DNA from: Kitasatospora cineracea
Lineage (GTDB): Bacteria > Actinomycetota > Actinomycetes > Streptomycetales > Streptomycetaceae
Assembly (NCBI RefSeq): GCF_003751605.1
Contig: NZ_RJVJ01000001.1
Location: forward strand, 4,650,001 to 4,714,000
DNA: 64,000 bases
Reading direction: 5' to 3'
The notes under the pieces were generated by a model. That model saw nothing but the letters and a program-made list of their open reading frames with translations, was not told where the DNA came from and ran no database searches. The stretch's first letter is position 1; each line of letters opens with the position of its first letter. Made by a program: the position numbers and the translations under genes. Positions 42,198-50,233 of this stretch are shown one piece after another.

Positions 42198-42982
42198 TTC
42201 ACCCTGATCTTGATGGGCGTTCCGTCCGGCAAGTTCTTGATGCTGGGCCATATCTGTCTCTTGCCGATCTCCTCATTAGTGTAGCCGTCCAGCATTCGAA
42301 TTCCCTCCCAGTGGTCGCGGCCTCCGGTCTGGAGTTCCGATATGTGGTCGGGATGCATCGAGCGCGCCACTTTCCGTGCCGCTTCGGCCAGTTCGGGGTT
42401 GTCCTTGTGGTTGTTGCTGATGATCCGGATCAGCGCACCCTTGTAGTCCTCGGTGATTTTCTTGTCGCGCGAGACCGGATTGGTGGCCTTGTACAGTTCG
42501 CCCCGGCGGCCCAACTCCTGGAGCTGCTGCGCCTTGCGGGCGAACTGCGCCTTCGGCATTCCGGGCCTCCACTGCACCGTCACCGTGGCCGGCTTGAGGC
42601 TCCTGTCGGGCCCCTTCGCACGGTCGGTCCAGCCCTTCCGGGCGGTGTCCTGGGCCTCGGACCGGGTGTGGATGCGCTTCACCATGTCGTGAAGTGCCTT
42701 GTCGTTCTCCTCGTGCCTCCGGTTCATCTCGTGGAGACCGCCCTGGACGTCCCGCAGGTGTCGGCGCAGTTGCCGTTCCGCCTGCTTGACCACGTTGAGC
42801 ACCTGCTCCGCGCTGTGGACGACCGCATTGGCCAGCGGATCCCGGCCCCGGACCGAGGCCAGTCGCTGACGGGTGTTCCGGGTGTGCGCGCCGGCCGTGC
42901 CCTCGAGGTGGTCGGCGTGCGCGCCGATCCGGTCGGCGAGCGCAGCCGTTTCCGCCGGGTCGTGCCGTATCTCGTCCGCCAT
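42188..42982 (-). CDS. WXG100-like polymorphic toxin with predicted nuclease C-terminus
   Basis: A 264-residue protein. The N-terminal ~110 residues are alpha-helical, WXG100/ESX-like (TAALADRIGAHADHLEGTAG, long helix with heptads to DALHDMVKRIHT). A linker leads to a C-terminal toxin domain from ~135, with KITEDYKGALIRIISNN, then SMHPDHISELQTGG, LDGYTNEEIGKRQIWPSIKNLPDG and basic end IKIRVKWK. The DHxxELQxGG motif resembles HNH-type nuclease toxins. GC content is lower than in neighbours, suggesting horizontal origin. The activity is inferred, not shown. Confidence 0.72.
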   Translation of the reverse strand: MADEIRHDPAETAALADRIGAHADHLEGTAGAHTRNTRQRLASVRGRDPLANAVVHSAEQVLNVVKQAERQLRRHLRDVQGGLHEMNRRHEENDKALHDMVKRIHTRSEAQDTARKGWTDRAKGPDRSLKPATVTVQWRPGMPKAQFARKAQQLQELGRRGELYKATNPVSRDKKITEDYKGALIRIISNNHKDNPELAEAARKVARSMHPDHISELQTGGRDHWEGIRMLDGYTNEEIGKRQIWPSIKNLPDGTPIKIRVKWK

Positions 42983-42984
42983 GC

Positions 42985-43689
42985 CTACCTGCCCCCGCCC
43001 AGTACGGACCCCAACTGCGTGTTCCTGGCACCGTCCAGGCCGGCATCGGCCACCGACCGCAGGTCGTAGCCCTTCTGCACGCCGAGCGCGTTGCCGGCCG
43101 CCTGGATGGCCAGGTCACCTGCCATGTTCGACAGGGCGTCGACGATCGGTGCTTCCGCCACGGCCATCAACTGCGAGACGATCTGCCGTTCGGCCTCCTT
43201 CAGCAGCCTCTTCACGATCAGCCGGGTCGCCTGCGTCGCGCCGAGGGCGCCGGCCTCCGACAGGCCGAAGGTGAAGGGGGCCGCGGCCTGGGCCGCGATG
43301 ACTTCCGTTGCCATGACCACCAGTTGGGCGATCGCGGCCACCTTGGCGCCGGTGATGACGATGGCAGCCCCGTCGAGCCCGGTGGCCAGCAGCCGCCCGC
43401 CCTCGGCCAGGTTGTGCAGGTGCTTGCCGGAGATCTTGTCCCAGTGGGCTGCGAACGCGTCGGTCGCCGGTCCCGCGTTCTCGGAGACCATTCGCTGCAC
43501 AGCGCGCAGCGAATCGGTATTGCCGCTGTCGATCTCTTCGGCGAAACTCCTCAACGAGTCCGCCATCTCGCGGAACTCGTCCTCGTCGACGTTCGGCCAG
43601 TTGACGCCTATCAGGTCCAGCACCCAGGCCAGTTCATCGGGCAGCACCACGCCCATCCGGATCATCCCCCCGTACCAGTGGTCCGTCAT
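42985..43689 (-). CDS. CpnT-N-like (WXG100_2) protein of a type VII secretion toxin cassette
   Basis: A 234-residue protein matching the CpnT-N-terminal-like/WXG100_2 family: VVLPDELAWVLDLIGVNWPNVDEDEFREMADSLRSFAEEI, then SENAGPATDAFAAHWDKISG, then helices IAQLVVMATEVIAAQAAAPFTFG and TRLIVKRLLKEAERQIVSQL. In most genomes this domain is fused to a toxin in one long protein; here it ends and the WXG-like toxin starts 2 bp later. It is likely the ESX/T7SS targeting partner. Start ATG 43689; the ribosome site is moderate. Confidence 0.8.
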   Translation of the reverse strand: MTDHWYGGMIRMGVVLPDELAWVLDLIGVNWPNVDEDEFREMADSLRSFAEEIDSGNTDSLRAVQRMVSENAGPATDAFAAHWDKISGKHLHNLAEGGRLLATGLDGAAIVITGAKVAAIAQLVVMATEVIAAQAAAPFTFGLSEAGALGATQATRLIVKRLLKEAERQIVSQLMAVAEAPIVDALSNMAGDLAIQAAGNALGVQKGYDLRSVADAGLDGARNTQLGSVLGGGR

Positions 43690-43900
43690 CTGCCCCGGAC
43701 GACGGACGCCGCGGTGCCGCCCGGAACACCAGCCGTGCGCACACCAGCCGTCTCCTCGGCAGCACGCGCAGGCACCGTACCATCCCCCTCTCCGGCCGCA
43801 GCAGGCCGCGAAACGTTTCCGCAGGAGCCCCCCGCGCCCACGGCAACGGACACGGGGCAGCGATCCCGCCCCCGACCGCAGGGGCGCCGTCGCCGGGGCG

Positions 43901-44896
43901 CTAGCCCTTCGGGACGAGGGTGTTCTCGTTGGTGCGGCCCGCCGCGTAGTCGTCGATGTTGCGGGCGGTGGTGTCGATGATCTGGCCGACGGCGGTGCGG
44001 GTGTAGTAGGCCTGGTGGGAGGTGACCAGGACCTGGGGGAAGGTGACCAGGCGGGCGAGGGTGTCGTCGGTGATGCCCTGGATGGACTGGTCGGTGAAGA
44101 AGACGCCGGTCTCCTCCTCGTAGACGTCGAGGCCGACGCCGGAGAGGCGGCCGGTGCGCAGGGTCTCGACGAGGGCGGCGCTGTCGACGAGGCCGCCGCG
44201 GCTGGAGTTGACGAGGATCGCGTCGTCCTTCATCCGGGCGAGGGCGGCGGTGTCGATCAGGTGGTGGGTGCTGGGGAGGAGCGGGACGTGCAGGCTGATC
44301 AGGTCGGACTGGGAGAGGAGTTCGGGCAGTTCGGTGTAGGTCATGCCGAGGTCGAGGCAGGCGGGGTTCTCGGCGATGTCCCAGCCGAGCAGGCGGGTGC
44401 CGAAGCCGGCGGCGATCCGGGCGAAGCACTCGCCGATCTTGCCGGTGCCGATGACGCCGACGGTCATGCCGTGGATGTCGCGGCCGAGGAGGCCGTCGAG
44501 GCGGAAGTCGAACTCGCGGGAGCGGTTGGCGGCGCGGGTGAGCCGGCGGTTGACGGCGAGGGCGAGGGCCCAGGCGTGTTCGGCGACCGCGTAGGGGCTG
44601 TAGTGGGAGACCCGGGCGACGGTGAGGCCGAGTTCGGCGGCGGCGTCGAGGTCGATGTTGTTGAAGCCGGTGGAGCGCTGGGCGATCAGCTCCGTGCCGC
44701 CGGCGGCGAGGACGGCGAGGGTGCCGGCGTCGAGTTCGGCGTTGACGCTGGTGCTGACGGCGGGGTAGCCGGCGGCGAGGGGGGCGGTGTCGCGGTTGAG
44801 GAACACGGCCAGGGTGCGCAGCGAGTGCCGGTCGGCGAAGGCCTTCTCCAGGAGGGGCTGTTCGTCTGCCTGGACGCCGTACGCGAGGATCTCCAT
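43901..44896 (-). CDS. D-lactate-type 2-hydroxyacid dehydrogenase
   Basis: A 331-residue NAD-dependent D-2-hydroxyacid dehydrogenase. N-terminal substrate half (MEILAYGVQADEQPLLE), NAD motif GVIGTGKIGECFARIAAGFG (~147-166), catalytic Arg in NSSRGGLVDSAAL (~230) and Glu/His in the GVGLDVYEEETG-TSHQAYYTRTA region (~260-300). It resembles fermentative D-lactate dehydrogenase (LdhA). Convergent neighbours do not constrain its role; it stands alone. Confidence 0.88.
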   Translation of the reverse strand: MEILAYGVQADEQPLLEKAFADRHSLRTLAVFLNRDTAPLAAGYPAVSTSVNAELDAGTLAVLAAGGTELIAQRSTGFNNIDLDAAAELGLTVARVSHYSPYAVAEHAWALALAVNRRLTRAANRSREFDFRLDGLLGRDIHGMTVGVIGTGKIGECFARIAAGFGTRLLGWDIAENPACLDLGMTYTELPELLSQSDLISLHVPLLPSTHHLIDTAALARMKDDAILVNSSRGGLVDSAALVETLRTGRLSGVGLDVYEEETGVFFTDQSIQGITDDTLARLVTFPQVLVTSHQAYYTRTAVGQIIDTTARNIDDYAAGRTNENTLVPKG

Positions 44897-44966
44897 GCGG
44901 TGAGGCTATCGCCGGGGGCGCGGGCGGGCGGGCCGCGACGCGCCCCCGGGGCGGGGCCAGGGGCCG

Positions 44967-45992
44967 TCAGATGACGGTCTCGGCCTCCTTGTAGCGCTCG
45001 GCCGGGACGGTCTTCAGCTCGGCGACGGCCTCGCCGAGCGGCACCAGCTTGATCTCGGTGCCCTGCAGCGCGGTGATGTGCCCGAAGGCGCCCTTGTGGG
45101 CGGCCTCGACGGCGTGCCAGCCGAAGCGGGTGGCCAGGACGCGGTCGTACGCGGTGGGGGTGCCACCGCGCTGGGTGTGGCCGAGGATGACCGGTCGGGC
45201 CTCCTTGCCGAGGCGGTGCTCCAGCTCGCGGGAGAGCTGGGTGGCGATGCCGGTGAACCGCTCGTGGCCGTACATGTCCTTGGTGCCCTCCTCCCACGGC
45301 ATGGTGCCGGGTTCGGGCTTGGCGCCCTCGGCGCAGACCACGATGGCGAACTTCTTCTGCCGGTCGAAGCGCTCGCGCACGACCTCGGTCAGCTTGTCGA
45401 TGTGGAACGGGCGCTCCGGCACGATGATGGCGTGCGCACCGGCCGCCATGCCCGCGTTCAGCGCGATCCAGCCGGTGTGCCGGCCCATCACCTCGACGAC
45501 CATGACGCGCTGGTGCGACTCGGCGGTGGTCTTCAGGCGGTCGAGCGCCTCGGTGGCCACCGAGACGGCGGTGTCGAAGCCGAAGGTGACGTCGGTGCAG
45601 GCGATGTCGTTGTCGATGGTCTTCGGCACGCCGACGACCGGCAGGCCCGCGTCGCTCATCAGCTTCGCGGCCTTCAGGGTGCCCTCGCCGCCGATCGGGA
45701 TGACCGCGTCGATGCCCAGGTCCGCACAGTGCTGCTTGGCGCGCTCCACGCCGTCGCGCAGGTGGCTGGGCTGCACCCGGGAGGAGCCGAGGATCGTGCC
45801 GCCCTGGGCGAGGATGCCGCCCACCGAGTCGAGCGTCAGCGGACGGTGCACGCCCTCCAGAAGACCGCGCCAGCCGTCCTCGAAGCCGATGATCTCGTCG
45901 CCGTGGTCGACCACCCCCCGGTGGACCACGGAACGGATGACGGCGTTCAGGCCGGGGCAGTCACCGCCGCTGGTCAGGACACCAATACGCAT
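44967..45992 (-). CDS. pfkA: 6-phosphofructokinase (ATP-dependent type)
   Basis: A 341-residue phosphofructokinase. MRIGVLTSGGDCPGLNAVIR begins the enzyme, with IPIGGEGTLKAA near 95 and PKTIDNDIACTDVTFGFDTA near 120-140. The catalytic MGRHTGWIAL block lies near 165 and the effector-site-like HTQRGGTPTAYDRVLATRFG near 280. It phosphorylates fructose-6-phosphate in glycolysis. The GGxGT rather than GGDD sequence favours ATP over pyrophosphate. The start at 45992 is the family start; the long frame upstream is not coding. Confidence 0.93.
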   Translation of the reverse strand: MRIGVLTSGGDCPGLNAVIRSVVHRGVVDHGDEIIGFEDGWRGLLEGVHRPLTLDSVGGILAQGGTILGSSRVQPSHLRDGVERAKQHCADLGIDAVIPIGGEGTLKAAKLMSDAGLPVVGVPKTIDNDIACTDVTFGFDTAVSVATEALDRLKTTAESHQRVMVVEVMGRHTGWIALNAGMAAGAHAIIVPERPFHIDKLTEVVRERFDRQKKFAIVVCAEGAKPEPGTMPWEEGTKDMYGHERFTGIATQLSRELEHRLGKEARPVILGHTQRGGTPTAYDRVLATRFGWHAVEAAHKGAFGHITALQGTEIKLVPLGEAVAELKTVPAERYKEAETVI

Positions 45993-46304
45993 TGCTTTGC
46001 CAACTCCCGAGCAGGATCGGACGGCCGGACTGGTGGGTGGGAATCGGGCATAACGCCCGAAACTGACCTGCTGCACAGCATACGGTTCCTGCGTCCGGCC
46101 GGGCCGAAACCGACGCGGGGGCGGCTTCCTCGACGCACCACACGTAACTGCGACCCGACCGCCGAGGAGGGTGTTGCGCCCGGGCTCTCCTATTCTCCTA
46201 TGAAGTTGTCCCGCGACGGGAAGGCTGACCACATGGCGGTCAGCCGTCCACCGTCGTGACCTCGGCTTACGCGTGGATGAACGCGCAGCGGGGCCGCTCC
46301 GGCG
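45993..46304. other. Leader/intergenic region between gatD and pfkA
   Basis: About 310 bp on the pfkA-sense side. An inverted repeat GGCTGACC (46223-46230) with its complement at 46238-46245 forms a small hairpin, possibly ending the gatD transcript. AT-rich patches (CTATTCTCCTATGAAG near 46189-46204, and ACCGTATGCTGTGC on the minus strand near 46070-46085) could be promoters for pfkA. I see no gene. Confidence 0.45.
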
Positions 46305-47279
46305 CTACGCGGGGCGGGCCGCGGCGATCCGCTCCGCGCGCAGCGCGTCGTACCAGGTGGTGTCGGCCGGCGGCAGCGCGTTCACGTCCAGCGCCAGCTT
46401 GATCAGCAGGTCCGCGACGGCGGGGTTGCGGGCCATCACCGGGCCGTGCAGGTAGGTGCCGAACACGGTGTCGCGCCAGGCGCCCTCGGTGCCGTCGCCG
46501 GTGCCGTTGCCCCGGCCGACCTGCACGGTGGCGAACGGGCTGACGCCCTCGCCGAGGTGGGTGACGCCCTGGTGGTTCTCGAAGCCGGTCAGCTGCGGCA
46601 GGTTGAGCTGCGGGCTGACGTCCGCCAGCACGTCGCCCACGCAGCGCGCGCCCTCGCCGCGGACCGTCCACACGTCCAGCAGGCCCAGGCCCGCCTCGCG
46701 CTCGCCGAGGTCGTTGACGAACTCGTGGCCCAGGATCTGGAAGCCCGCGCAGACCGAGAAGATGATCGCGCCGTTCTCGGCCGCCCGGACCAGCCCGCCG
46801 TCGTTGCGCAGCCGCTCCGCGGCCAGGCGCTGCGGACGGTCCTCGCCGCCGCCGATCAGGTAGATGTCGCCGCTGGTCGGCACCGACTGGTCGGAGCGCA
46901 CGTCGATCCGCTGCACCCCGAGGCCGCGCTGCCGGGCCCGCCGCTCCACCACCAGCGCGTTGCCGCGGTCGCCGTACGTCGACAGCAGGTCCGGGTACAC
47001 CCAGACCACCCGAAGGCTGCTCTCGCTCATCCTCGAAGACCTCCCGAACTGCTGCTGGGGCGCGGGCTGCTGCGGAGCGTCCCCGCCGTACTGCTGGTGC
47101 TGCTGCGGCTCGCCGTACGCCTGCTGCTGCTCGTACTGGCCGTACTGCTGCTGTTGCTGCTGCTGCGGGTCGTACTGCTGCTGCTCGTAGGACGGCTGCC
47201 CGCCGTAGGGCTGCTGCTGCCGGCCGTAGCCGCCCTGGTCGCCGAACTGCTGCTGCCCGCCGTAGTACTGGTCGCTCAT
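46305..47279 (-). CDS. gatD: GatD, glutamine amidotransferase of lipid II amidation, with Q/Y/G-rich N-terminus
   Basis: Two starts are possible. ATG 47279 overlaps the murT stop (TGATG) and gives 324 residues: an 83-residue Gln/Tyr/Gly-rich segment (SDQYYGGQQQFGDQGGYGR and more, including a Q7 run), then the enzyme. ATG 47030 has GGGAGG about 9 nt upstream and gives the usual 241-residue GatD. The enzyme part has the class I glutaminase Cys in FSVCAGFQILGHEF and the His in GTYLHGP. GatD supplies ammonia to MurT, which amidates D-Glu of peptidoglycan stem peptides. Without proteomics I cannot decide between starts. Confidence 0.88.
   Translation of the reverse strand: MSDQYYGGQQQFGDQGGYGRQQQPYGGQPSYEQQQYDPQQQQQQQYGQYEQQQAYGEPQQHQQYGGDAPQQPAPQQQFGRSSRMSESSLRVVWVYPDLLSTYGDRGNALVVERRARQRGLGVQRIDVRSDQSVPTSGDIYLIGGGEDRPQRLAAERLRNDGGLVRAAENGAIIFSVCAGFQILGHEFVNDLGEREAGLGLLDVWTVRGEGARCVGDVLADVSPQLNLPQLTGFENHQGVTHLGEGVSPFATVQVGRGNGTGDGTEGAWRDTVFGTYLHGPVMARNPAVADLLIKLALDVNALPPADTTWYDALRAERIAAARPA
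47041..47276. repeat. CAG/CTG-rich codon-repeat tract in the gatD 5' region
   Basis: The sense (minus) strand is dominated by CAG codons interspersed with TAC, GGC and GAG, giving runs of up to seven Gln. The region encodes a prion-like low-complexity segment and is prone to slippage. It differs sharply in composition from the flanking enzyme genes. Confidence 0.75.
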
Positions 47280-48535
47280 CAGGACACCACGGCCTTGCGC
47301 AGCTGCTGGAAGGCGGTGTAGTTGGCGATGGCCTCGATCCGGCCGGCCGGGGCGGCGTCCACCGCCTGGGCGAGCGAGTCGACCACCTCGAACTGCAGGT
47401 CGGCGACCTCCAGGCGGACCGCGAGGTCGAGCTTGCGCTGGCCCATCACGTAGATCGGGTGCCCGGCCAGGCGCTCGTAGTCGACGTCCCACAGCCAGGA
47501 GGTGTCGGTGCCGTCGGCGTCCATCGCGTTCACCGACAGGACCACCGGCGCGGGCGGGCCGTCGATCAGCGAGAAGGTCTCCAGCCAGCCGGCCGGGTTC
47601 TTCGCCAGCAGCAGCCGGACGTCCCGGCCGCGGTACTGCACCACGTCGTAGCGGCCGGCCACCGCGGCCACCGACTGCATCCGCTGCAGCGCGACCTGCG
47701 GGGCCACCCCGAAGACCGCCGCGACGGCGGCCGAGCTGGTGGCGTTCGCCAGGTTGGCGCGGCCCGGCAGCTGGAGCTGGATCGGCCAGGCGCCGCGGTG
47801 CGGGTCGATCACGTGGGTGCCCTGGAGCGCCCAGTGCGGGTTCGGGCGGCGGAAGCCGCACTCGCCGCAGAACCAGTCGTCGCCCGGGCGCTGCATCACG
47901 CCGCCGCAGGACGGGCACGACCAGGCGTCCTCCTTCCACGCCTGCCCGGCGGCCACCCAGACCACCTTCTTGCAGGACGAGGCGGCCCAGGTCACCAGCG
48001 GGTCGTCCGCGTTGGCGATGATCACCGCGTCGGTGTCCTTGAGCCCCTCGCGCCACTTCTCGGCCATCATCCGGGTCTCGGCGGCGCGGTCCAGCTGGTC
48101 GCGGGAGAGGTTCAGCAGCGCTATGGCCTTCGGCCGGGTGTCCCGGGCGACCATCGGCAGGTACTTCTCGTCCACCTCGATGACGCCGAACCGGGCGCCG
48201 GTGCCGCCGGCCAGCGCGCCGGTGATGCCGGCGGGCATGTTCGCGCCCAGCGCGTTGGAGACCACCGGGCCGGCCGCCCGCAGCGCCTCGGCGATCAGCC
48301 GGGTGGTGGTGGTCTTGCCGTTGGTGGCGCTGACCAGGACCACCTCCAGGTGCTCGGCGAGGGTCGCCAGCAGGTCCGGGTCGAGCTTGAGCGCGACCTT
48401 GCCGCCGATCACCGAGCCACTGCCGCGCCCGGCCTTCTGGGACAGCGCGGCGGCCATCTTGCCGGCCGTCACAGCGATCTTTGCGCGGGCGGGCAGCGAG
48501 GCGTCGCGCGCGGCTTCCGAATCGGTGCCTGGCAT
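47279..48535 (-). CDS. murT: MurT, Mur-ligase-like amidoligase subunit
   Basis: A 418-residue Mur ligase family protein. ATP loop VVLVSATNGKTTTTRLIAEAL (~68-88), then GVIEVDEKYLPMVARDTRPKAIALLNLSRDQLDR. A Cys4 zinc ribbon inserts near 208-232 (SCPSCGG, FCGECGFRR), a MurT hallmark. ADP/substrate residues ANATSSAAVAAVFG and AGRYDVVQYRGRDVRLLLAKNPAGW follow. With GatD it converts D-Glu to D-isoGln in lipid II. It is translated with gatD through a 1-bp TGATG overlap. Confidence 0.93.
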   Translation of the reverse strand: MPGTDSEAARDASLPARAKIAVTAGKMAAALSQKAGRGSGSVIGGKVALKLDPDLLATLAEHLEVVLVSATNGKTTTTRLIAEALRAAGPVVSNALGANMPAGITGALAGGTGARFGVIEVDEKYLPMVARDTRPKAIALLNLSRDQLDRAAETRMMAEKWREGLKDTDAVIIANADDPLVTWAASSCKKVVWVAAGQAWKEDAWSCPSCGGVMQRPGDDWFCGECGFRRPNPHWALQGTHVIDPHRGAWPIQLQLPGRANLANATSSAAVAAVFGVAPQVALQRMQSVAAVAGRYDVVQYRGRDVRLLLAKNPAGWLETFSLIDGPPAPVVLSVNAMDADGTDTSWLWDVDYERLAGHPIYVMGQRKLDLAVRLEVADLQFEVVDSLAQAVDAAPAGRIEAIANYTAFQQLRKAVVS

Positions 48536-48690
48536 GCTCAGGGGTTCCTCCTTGCTGCGGCACCGCCCTGGCCGTTCGACGGCCCGCGGGCGGCGGGGAC
48601 GGGCTCAGCCTACCGACTCCCACCCGCACACTTGAGCAGGGGCGACAACCTTCGGCGCCCGGCTCAGCCCTTCGGCAGCGCGAGCGGCCT

Positions 48691-48730
48691 TCCCGGGCGG
48701 CCCGCCGCGGGTGCGGCGGGCCGCCCGGGA
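48691..48730 (-). terminator. 18-bp hairpin terminator after the ACT-GNAT gene
   Basis: TCCCGGGCGGCCCGCCGC (48691-48708) pairs perfectly with its complement at 48713-48730, 4-nt loop. It lies just past the stop codon of the 48.75-kb gene on the minus strand. Confidence 0.82.
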
Positions 48731-48747
48731 GGGCCGGGCGGAGCGGT

Positions 48748-50127
48748 TCAGCGGGCGGGCCAGGGGGCGGGGAGCTTCTCGGCGGCCTCGGCGAGGTGGG
48801 CGGTGATCACCAGGGTGCCGTCCTCGACCTGGTAGTCGAGCGGGGCGCGGAGCCGGCGCATGGTGGAGATCAGGCCGGTGTTGGCCGAGGTGGTGACGGC
48901 GTAGACGGTGCGCACGCCCGCCTCCAGGGCGAGCGCGGCCATCCGGCGCACCAGGTCGACGCCCAGGCCGCGGCGCTGCCAGGCGTCCTCGACCAGCAGG
49001 GCGATCTCGGCGCCCTCGTCGTCCCACATCAGGTGGGCCAGGGCGACCAGGCGGCCGTGCGCGGTCTCCACGGCCAGGGTCTGGCCGTGCCGGGGGTCGA
49101 GCAGGTGGTCGAGGTAGCGGTCGGCGTCCTTGACCGGGCCGTGGTAGCGGCGGCGCAGCGACTCCGCGGAGCAGCGGGCGTGCATGGCCAGCGCGGCGGG
49201 CTTGTCCCCGGGGGTGGCCCGGCGGACGGTGAGCTCGTCGTCCAGGTGGCTGATCCGGGCGGCGACGGCCGGGACGCGCGGGCCGAGGACGGTGTCCAGC
49301 TCGACCAGGGCGCGGGCCCGGGCGAACTCGGTGGGCGTGAACGGCAGGTGCGGGCGGGAGAGTTCGAGCAGGTCGCCGCCGGGCAGCGGCAGCCGCATCA
49401 GGTGCCCGGCCAGGCCGGCGGGGGTGTCGTCGCCGCGGCCGGGGTACTGCCGGATCGTCGCGCGGCCGAACAACTGGCGCAGGGCGACCGGGAGTTCGGC
49501 GGCGTCCAGGGCGGTGCGGGTGGCCAGGGCGAGGACCTGGCGGGGGACGTCGACGAGTTCGTGGGCGTCGGCCCGGTCGGTCCAGATGTCCCAGCCGCCG
49601 GCGGCGGCGACGGCCGCGGCGAGCTCGGTGCGGGGCAGCGCGGCCGGGGTGCGGAGGATGAACTCGTCGACGGTGCAGTCGGGCAGCGGGTGGGCCTGCA
49701 TGGAGACGATGTTGACCTGCAGCCCGGCCAGCGCCGTGCACACCCGGGCCAGGCTGCCGGGGGCGTCGGAGACGCTGGTGCGCAGCCGCCACAGGGCGGT
49801 CGGCTCCTCCGGTGCGTTCATCGCGCCGCCGCCCGGCGGTGCGTCCGCTCCCGGCGGGGCGGCGGCCCCGGGCGGCCCGGTCGGGTGCCGGTGGGCGAGC
49901 CAGCCGCGGAACAGCGCGGTGGCGAGCAGGGCCGCCGCGGAGGCGACCAGCAGCACCGGCCCGTCGTGGCCGTGCACGACGACGTTGGCGACCAGGTCGG
50001 CGGCCGCGACGGCGGCGAAGACCGCCGCGAGCTCGACCGTCTCCTTGCGCCAGCGGTGCCCCCGGCTCCGCCGCCGCTGCTGCTTGTCGTCGGTGACTCT
50101 GTGCTGGGTGTACGCCATGGTGTCCAT
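48748..50127 (-). CDS. Membrane-ACT-GNAT fusion protein
   Basis: A 459-residue protein with three parts. Residues ~28-80 hold two transmembrane helices (VELAAVFAAVAAADLVANVVV, VLLVASAAALLATALF). Residues ~115-180 look like an ACT ligand-binding domain (RLRTSVSDAPGSLARVCTALAGLQVNIVSMQAH). Residues ~300-450 are a GNAT acetyltransferase (VRRATPGDKPAALAMHARCS, LVEDAWQRRGLGVDLVRRMAALAL, YAVTTSANTGLISTMRRL). An internal ATG (MNAPEEPTALW) could start a separate ACT-GNAT protein, but its ribosome site is weak, so a fusion is favoured. Amino-acid sensing of acetylation is an inference. Confidence 0.75.
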   Translation of the reverse strand: MDTMAYTQHRVTDDKQQRRRSRGHRWRKETVELAAVFAAVAAADLVANVVVHGHDGPVLLVASAAALLATALFRGWLAHRHPTGPPGAAAPPGADAPPGGGAMNAPEEPTALWRLRTSVSDAPGSLARVCTALAGLQVNIVSMQAHPLPDCTVDEFILRTPAALPRTELAAAVAAAGGWDIWTDRADAHELVDVPRQVLALATRTALDAAELPVALRQLFGRATIRQYPGRGDDTPAGLAGHLMRLPLPGGDLLELSRPHLPFTPTEFARARALVELDTVLGPRVPAVAARISHLDDELTVRRATPGDKPAALAMHARCSAESLRRRYHGPVKDADRYLDHLLDPRHGQTLAVETAHGRLVALAHLMWDDEGAEIALLVEDAWQRRGLGVDLVRRMAALALEAGVRTVYAVTTSANTGLISTMRRLRAPLDYQVEDGTLVITAHLAEAAEKLPAPWPAR

Positions 50128-50233
50128 GCCTGCATGGTGGCGCTCCGCTGTTTCACGATCACGAATCCCCCGTGACCTGACGGTAAATGTCTCCGCGGGC
50201 CCCCGTCGGATCGGCGCTGATCCGCGCCCGCGA

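Noticed and set aside
46305..48629. Possible 774-residue fusion of MurT-region and GatD
   Set aside because: This frame differs from murT in the 47.28-48.53 kb part; murT is intact in its own frame and ends with a TGATG overlap.
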